This document shows, in pieces, positions 14,751 to 17,259 of a DNA stretch of 17,259 nt (position 1 is the first letter of the stretch; each line of letters starts with the position of its first letter). The DNA is from Serpentinimonas sp. (lineage in GTDB: Bacteria; Pseudomonadota; Gammaproteobacteria; Burkholderiales; Burkholderiaceae_C): NCBI GenBank assembly GCA_025458665.1, contig JALOSG010000024.1, positions 1-17,259 of the forward strand, given 5' to 3'. Both the position numbers and the translations under genes were made by a program. The notes below the pieces were generated by a model that was given only the letters and a program-made list of their open reading frames with translations, was not told the origin of the DNA and made no database searches.

Positions 14751-15062
14751 TTAGCCGTTGATCGAGCCGATTTGCAGCTCGGTGAAATTCTGCCGATGGC
14801 CCTGACGCTTCTGGTAGTGCTTGCGACGGCGCATCTTGAAGATGCGGACCTTGTCGTGCCTGCCATGAGCCACCACGGTGGCCGTGACCGTTGCGCCGCT
14901 GACCAAGGGTGTGCCGACCTGCAGGTTGGTGCCGTTGTTCACAGCCAACACCTGGTCGATCACGATCTCTTGACCCACATCCGCAGCAATCTGTTCTACT
15001 TTAATTTTTTCGCCAGCAGCAACACGATACTGTTTGCCGCCGGTTTTTATGACCGCGTACAT
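14751..15062 (-). CDS. rplU: 50S ribosomal protein L21
   Basis: This 103-residue L21 is a 23S rRNA-binding protein of the large subunit. It starts MYAVIKTGGKQYRV and has the C-terminal basic signature FKMRRRKHYQKRQGHRQ, both diagnostic. An upstream ATG at 15089 would add nine unrelated residues; GAGG (complement at 15068-15071) five bases before ATG 15062 supports the shorter form. It heads the rplU-rpmA unit. A promoter at 15208-15236 predicts a leader of about 140 nt with dyad symmetry. Confidence 0.97.
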   Translation of the reverse strand: MYAVIKTGGKQYRVAAGEKIKVEQIAADVGQEIVIDQVLAVNNGTNLQVGTPLVSGATVTATVVAHGRHDKVRIFKMRRRKHYQKRQGHRQNFTELQIGSING

Positions 15063-15103
15063 ATGAACCTCATTCGCTTCATGTTTCAAAGCGCTGCCTG
15101 AAA

Positions 15104-15141
15104 ACGGTTACCGTACGGACCGGCCGGACTTTTACGGTCCG
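15104..15141 (-). promoter_or_regulatory. Dyad-symmetric elements in the rplU leader
   Basis: CGGACCG (15116-15122) and CGGTCCG (15135-15141) form a perfect 7-bp stem with a 12-nt loop. Next to it ACGGTTACCGT (15104-15114) is a palindrome around one base. Both fall inside the predicted rplU 5' leader, 42-79 nt before the start codon. They may be an RNA regulatory structure or a protein-binding site; no known riboswitch or Rfam leader class is recognised. Confidence 0.45.
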
Positions 15142-15207
15142 CTCATGCCCATTCGCTGTCCGTCCACAGCGCGCCTTCTCTGCGGACGAATTTCCGCCGA
15201 GCCCTCG

Positions 15208-15236
15208 ATTTTAGCATTGCAATCAATGGTCTGCAA
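15208..15236 (-). promoter_or_regulatory. Sigma70-type promoter of rplU-rpmA
   Basis: On the minus strand TTGCAG (complement at 15231-15236) and TAAAAT (complement at 15208-15213) are separated by exactly 17 nt, four and five of six matches to consensus. The expected start is near 15201, giving a leader of about 139 nt. The element overlaps the likely start codon of the divergent HAD gene. Confidence 0.65.
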
Positions 15237-16122
15237 CTCTTCCGCGCCCGGAGCCTATACAGCCGCCCCTGCCCCACCGTTTCCCGGCGGACGCCCTCCC
15301 AGGCCGGTATTGCCTCTGCAAGCCTGGCCACTGGCAGAACGCACCCGGGTGCGGGGCGTGCTCACCGACATCGACGACACGCTCACCACGGAAGGCCGGG
15401 TGACCGCCGACGCGCTGCAGGCGCTAGCCCGCCTCCGGGAGGCAGGTGTGCCAGTGTTCGCCGTCACCGGTCGGCCTGCCGGATGGTCGGAAGCGCTGCT
15501 GCGCACAGAGCCCGCCGTGGCGCTGGGCGCCGTGGTGGCTGAAAACGGCGGGGTCATCCTCATCCCGCGAAGGCTGCCAGACGGCACGTTGCAGGTGGGC
15601 CGGAGCTACTGGCACGACAGCCCCACCCGCGCGTTGCACTTTGCGCGGTTGCAGGCGGCAGCACAGAGGGTGCTGCGGGAGGTGCCCGGCGCCAAGCTGG
15701 CCGAAGACAGCCCTGGGCGCGAAACCGACATCGCCATCGACCATTCGGAGTTCAGCCATCTGAGCCCCACCGACATTGCGCGCGTGGTGGCGGTACTGCA
15801 GGATGAAGGCCTGCAGGCCACGGTGAGCAGCATCCACATCAACGGCTGGCTGGGTGAGCAGAACAAACGGCAGGCGGCGCACTGGGTGCTGCGCGAGATG
15901 CTGGGCCTGGACCTGAGCCAGCCGGAAGAACAGGCGCGCTGGGTCTATGTGGGGGACTCCACCAACGACCAGTTGCTGTTCGAGGCGCTGCCCTGCACCG
16001 TAGGGGTTGCCAATATTGCGCGCTTCATGCCGGCACTGACGCACCGGCCCCGCTATGTCACGCAAGCCGAACGCGGCGCAGGGTTCGCCGAGCTGACCCA
16101 GGCGCTGCTGGCCGCCGCCTGA
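15226..16122 (+). CDS. HAD-IIB family phosphatase
   Basis: This HAD-superfamily hydrolase has 298 residues from ATG 15226. Motif I is Asp48-x-Asp50 in LTDIDDTLTT, motif II Thr81 in VTGRP, motif III Lys214 (EQNKRQA) and motif IV GDSTND at 243-248. The GDSxND form and the long cap between motifs II and III place it in the HAD-IIB (Cof/sucrose-phosphatase/mannosyl-phosphoglycerate-phosphatase-like) group. The substrate is probably a phosphorylated sugar or similar small molecule, but cannot be named. The start is uncertain: residues 1-30 are Pro/Ala/Gly rich, ATG 15145 lies inside the rplU leader, and TTG 15310, just before PLQAWP, is possible. No clear Shine-Dalgarno site is seen for any. An MFS gene follows after 11 nt, probably in the same operon. 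Confidence 0.85.
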   Translation: MVCNSSAPGAYTAAPAPPFPGGRPPRPVLPLQAWPLAERTRVRGVLTDIDDTLTTEGRVTADALQALARLREAGVPVFAVTGRPAGWSEALLRTEPAVALGAVVAENGGVILIPRRLPDGTLQVGRSYWHDSPTRALHFARLQAAAQRVLREVPGAKLAEDSPGRETDIAIDHSEFSHLSPTDIARVVAVLQDEGLQATVSSIHINGWLGEQNKRQAAHWVLREMLGLDLSQPEEQARWVYVGDSTNDQLLFEALPCTVGVANIARFMPALTHRPRYVTQAERGAGFAELTQALLAAA

Positions 16123-16133
16123 AGCCGTTGGCC

Positions 16134-17259
16134 ATGCACGCCACCCACCAGCGCGGGCTGGTCAGCATTTTTGGCTCCACCTTTTTCGAGCTGGTGGGTT
16201 ACTTCATGCTCACGCCCTGGCTGTTGCTGCGCCTGGCGGACAAGGACACGCCGACCGCACTGGCAGGCCTTTTCGCGGCTTGCGGCTGGCTGGGTGTGTT
16301 CTGCATGACGCCATTCGCCTCGGCCGTGACGCAACGGCTGGGGCGGCGGCCTACGCTTTGGCTGGCCGCTGCCGTACCGGTAGTCGGGGGGGTCGTGTTC
16401 GGGCTGACAGACTGGCTGCTGCTGTGGTTTTTGCTCAAGCTGGTCATGGGTATGGCCACGGGCCTGCGCTGGGTGCTGGCCGAGGCAGTGGTGGCGGAAT
16501 TCTCCCCACCGGGCCAGCGTGGACGCTATGTCGGCATATTCGAAACCATGGTCGGCGCGACGTTCGTCATTGGACCGCTGCTGCTGGCCTGGATAGGCCC
16601 TGCCAGCATCGAAGCGCTGTGGGTCGCCGTGGGCTTTCTGGCGCTGGGTCTGGTGTGGAGCTGCCTGATTCCGCGCCTGCCCGCCGCGCACGACACGGGC
16701 TCGGCGACAGTGGGTCTGCGCGGGGTGTGGCATGCGCTGCTGGCGCACCCGGTCATCATGCTGGCAGGCTTTGTGGGCGGCTTCTTCGAGAGCGGCATCA
16801 CCTCCATCTTGCCTCTGTACGGGCTGGCGCTGGGGCTGGGCGCAGCAGCGGCCGCGTTGCTGGTCTCGGCCAGCGGCCTGGGCAGTGCACTCATGATGCT
16901 GCCTGCGGGCATGCTCGCAGACCGGCTGGGCCGACCCGATCGGGACGGGCGTTTTCACAGGTTCTGGCGCCATCCAGCGCAAACCCGGCTGCAGCTCATG
17001 CGGGTGTTTGCGGCACTCACGCTGCTCATCACTGCGCTGGTCCCCTGGATTGCAGCGCACCCCGGGCTGGCCTGGCCCGTGGTATTCCTGTGGGGTGGCG
17101 TGGGTGGAAGCCTGTACACCCTGGCCATGATCGACATTGGATCGCGCGAAACGGGCATCACGCTGGTCAACAGCACGGCCGTGCTGGTCATGTCCTACAC
17201 GGCAGGTGGGGTGCTGGCGCCTGCACTGGGCGCAGCTGCCCTGCAGTGGGCGCCCGTTT
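16134..17259 (+). CDS. MFS transporter (3' end outside window)
   Basis: The frame is open from ATG 16134 to the last base (375 codons, incomplete). It reads as a major facilitator superfamily permease. It has alternating hydrophobic helices, the motif-A-type loop after helix 2 (TQRLGRRPTL), the equivalent loop in the second half (GMLADRLGRPDRD), GLRWVLAEAVVAEFSPPGQRGRYVG in the helix 4-5 region, and FESGITSILPLYGLALGLG at the start of the second half. Roughly ten to eleven helices are visible. The substrate cannot be predicted; the wording resembles YcaD-type permeases. It starts 11 nt after the HAD phosphatase, without a strong ribosome site (only a weak purine stretch), suggesting coupling. 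The downstream end and any further operon genes are outside the window. Confidence 0.85.
   Translation, partial: MHATHQRGLVSIFGSTFFELVGYFMLTPWLLLRLADKDTPTALAGLFAACGWLGVFCMTPFASAVTQRLGRRPTLWLAAAVPVVGGVVFGLTDWLLLWFLLKLVMGMATGLRWVLAEAVVAEFSPPGQRGRYVGIFETMVGATFVIGPLLLAWIGPASIEALWVAVGFLALGLVWSCLIPRLPAAHDTGSATVGLRGVWHALLAHPVIMLAGFVGGFFESGITSILPLYGLALGLGAAAAALLVSASGLGSALMMLPAGMLADRLGRPDRDGRFHRFWRHPAQTRLQLMRVFAALTLLITALVPWIAAHPGLAWPVVFLWGGVGGSLYTLAMIDIGSRETGITLVNSTAVLVMSYTAGGVLAPALGAAALQWAPV

Noticed and set aside
15143..15331. A 62-codon Arg-rich minus-strand frame upstream of rplU as a leader peptide
   Set aside because: Its start lies upstream of the predicted rplU promoter, so it could not be fully on the rplU transcript, and the sequence shows no attenuator-like codon run.
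16053..17060. A 335-codon open frame on the minus strand at the right end
   Set aside because: The translation is Gln/Arg/His/Pro-rich and non-membrane, whereas the plus strand reads an uninterrupted MFS permease with typical helices and loops.
1..17259. CRISPR array, tRNA, rRNA, insertion sequence or phage att site
   Set aside because: I saw no regularly spaced repeats, cloverleaf sequences, transposase motifs or long terminal inverted repeats in the window; gaps between genes are short.

Overview
The window is high-GC bacterial chromosome from a betaproteobacterium, most likely order Burkholderiales, family Comamonadaceae (Acidovorax-like). This rests on the compact G/C-third-position coding style, the gene neighbourhoods hemA-prfA-prmC-grxD and rplU-rpmA-obgE-proB, a CNP1-like gene behind rppH, and protein sequences that read like Comamonadaceae orthologues. 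Genus is inferred; there is no rRNA. I see no tRNA, IS element, integrase, prophage or CRISPR array.

Layout. (1) 1-2901, plus strand: the distal part of a glycerol-3-phosphate import operon in the order ugpA (3' end only), ugpE, ugpC, ugpQ. UgpA/E form the channel, UgpC powers it and UgpQ hydrolyses glycerophosphodiesters to glycerol-3-phosphate. A small membrane-protein ORF on the minus strand converges on ugpQ and overlaps its end. (2) 3214-6983, plus strand: hemA (first step of C5 tetrapyrrole synthesis), prfA (release factor 1), prmC (methylates the release-factor GGQ glutamine) and grxD (CGFS monothiol glutaredoxin). hemA has a TATAAT so close to its ATG that its mRNA may be leaderless. 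(3) 7086-8144, plus: a stand-alone AAA+ ATPase resembling the Lon ATPase module without a protease domain. (4) 8169-10620, minus: proS followed closely by an exported lytic transglycosylase. (5) 10739-11991, plus: rppH with a long low-complexity C-terminal tail, overlapping by ATGA with a secreted CNP1-like protein. (6) 12027-15062, minus: rplU, rpmA, a strong terminator, then obgE and proB joined by an ATGA overlap. A good sigma70-type promoter lies about 145 bp before rplU, giving a leader of roughly 140 nt with dyad symmetry. (7) 15226-17259, plus, divergent from rplU: an HAD-IIB phosphatase and the first 375 codons of an MFS transporter that runs off the window.

Most of the window is conserved housekeeping sequence. 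I found no convincing multi-gene novel system. The points most worth a second look are the protease-less Lon-like ATPase, the probable leaderless hemA start, the structured rplU leader whose promoter overlaps the HAD gene start, the RppH tail, and a Trp-every-fourth-residue insertion in PrmC.
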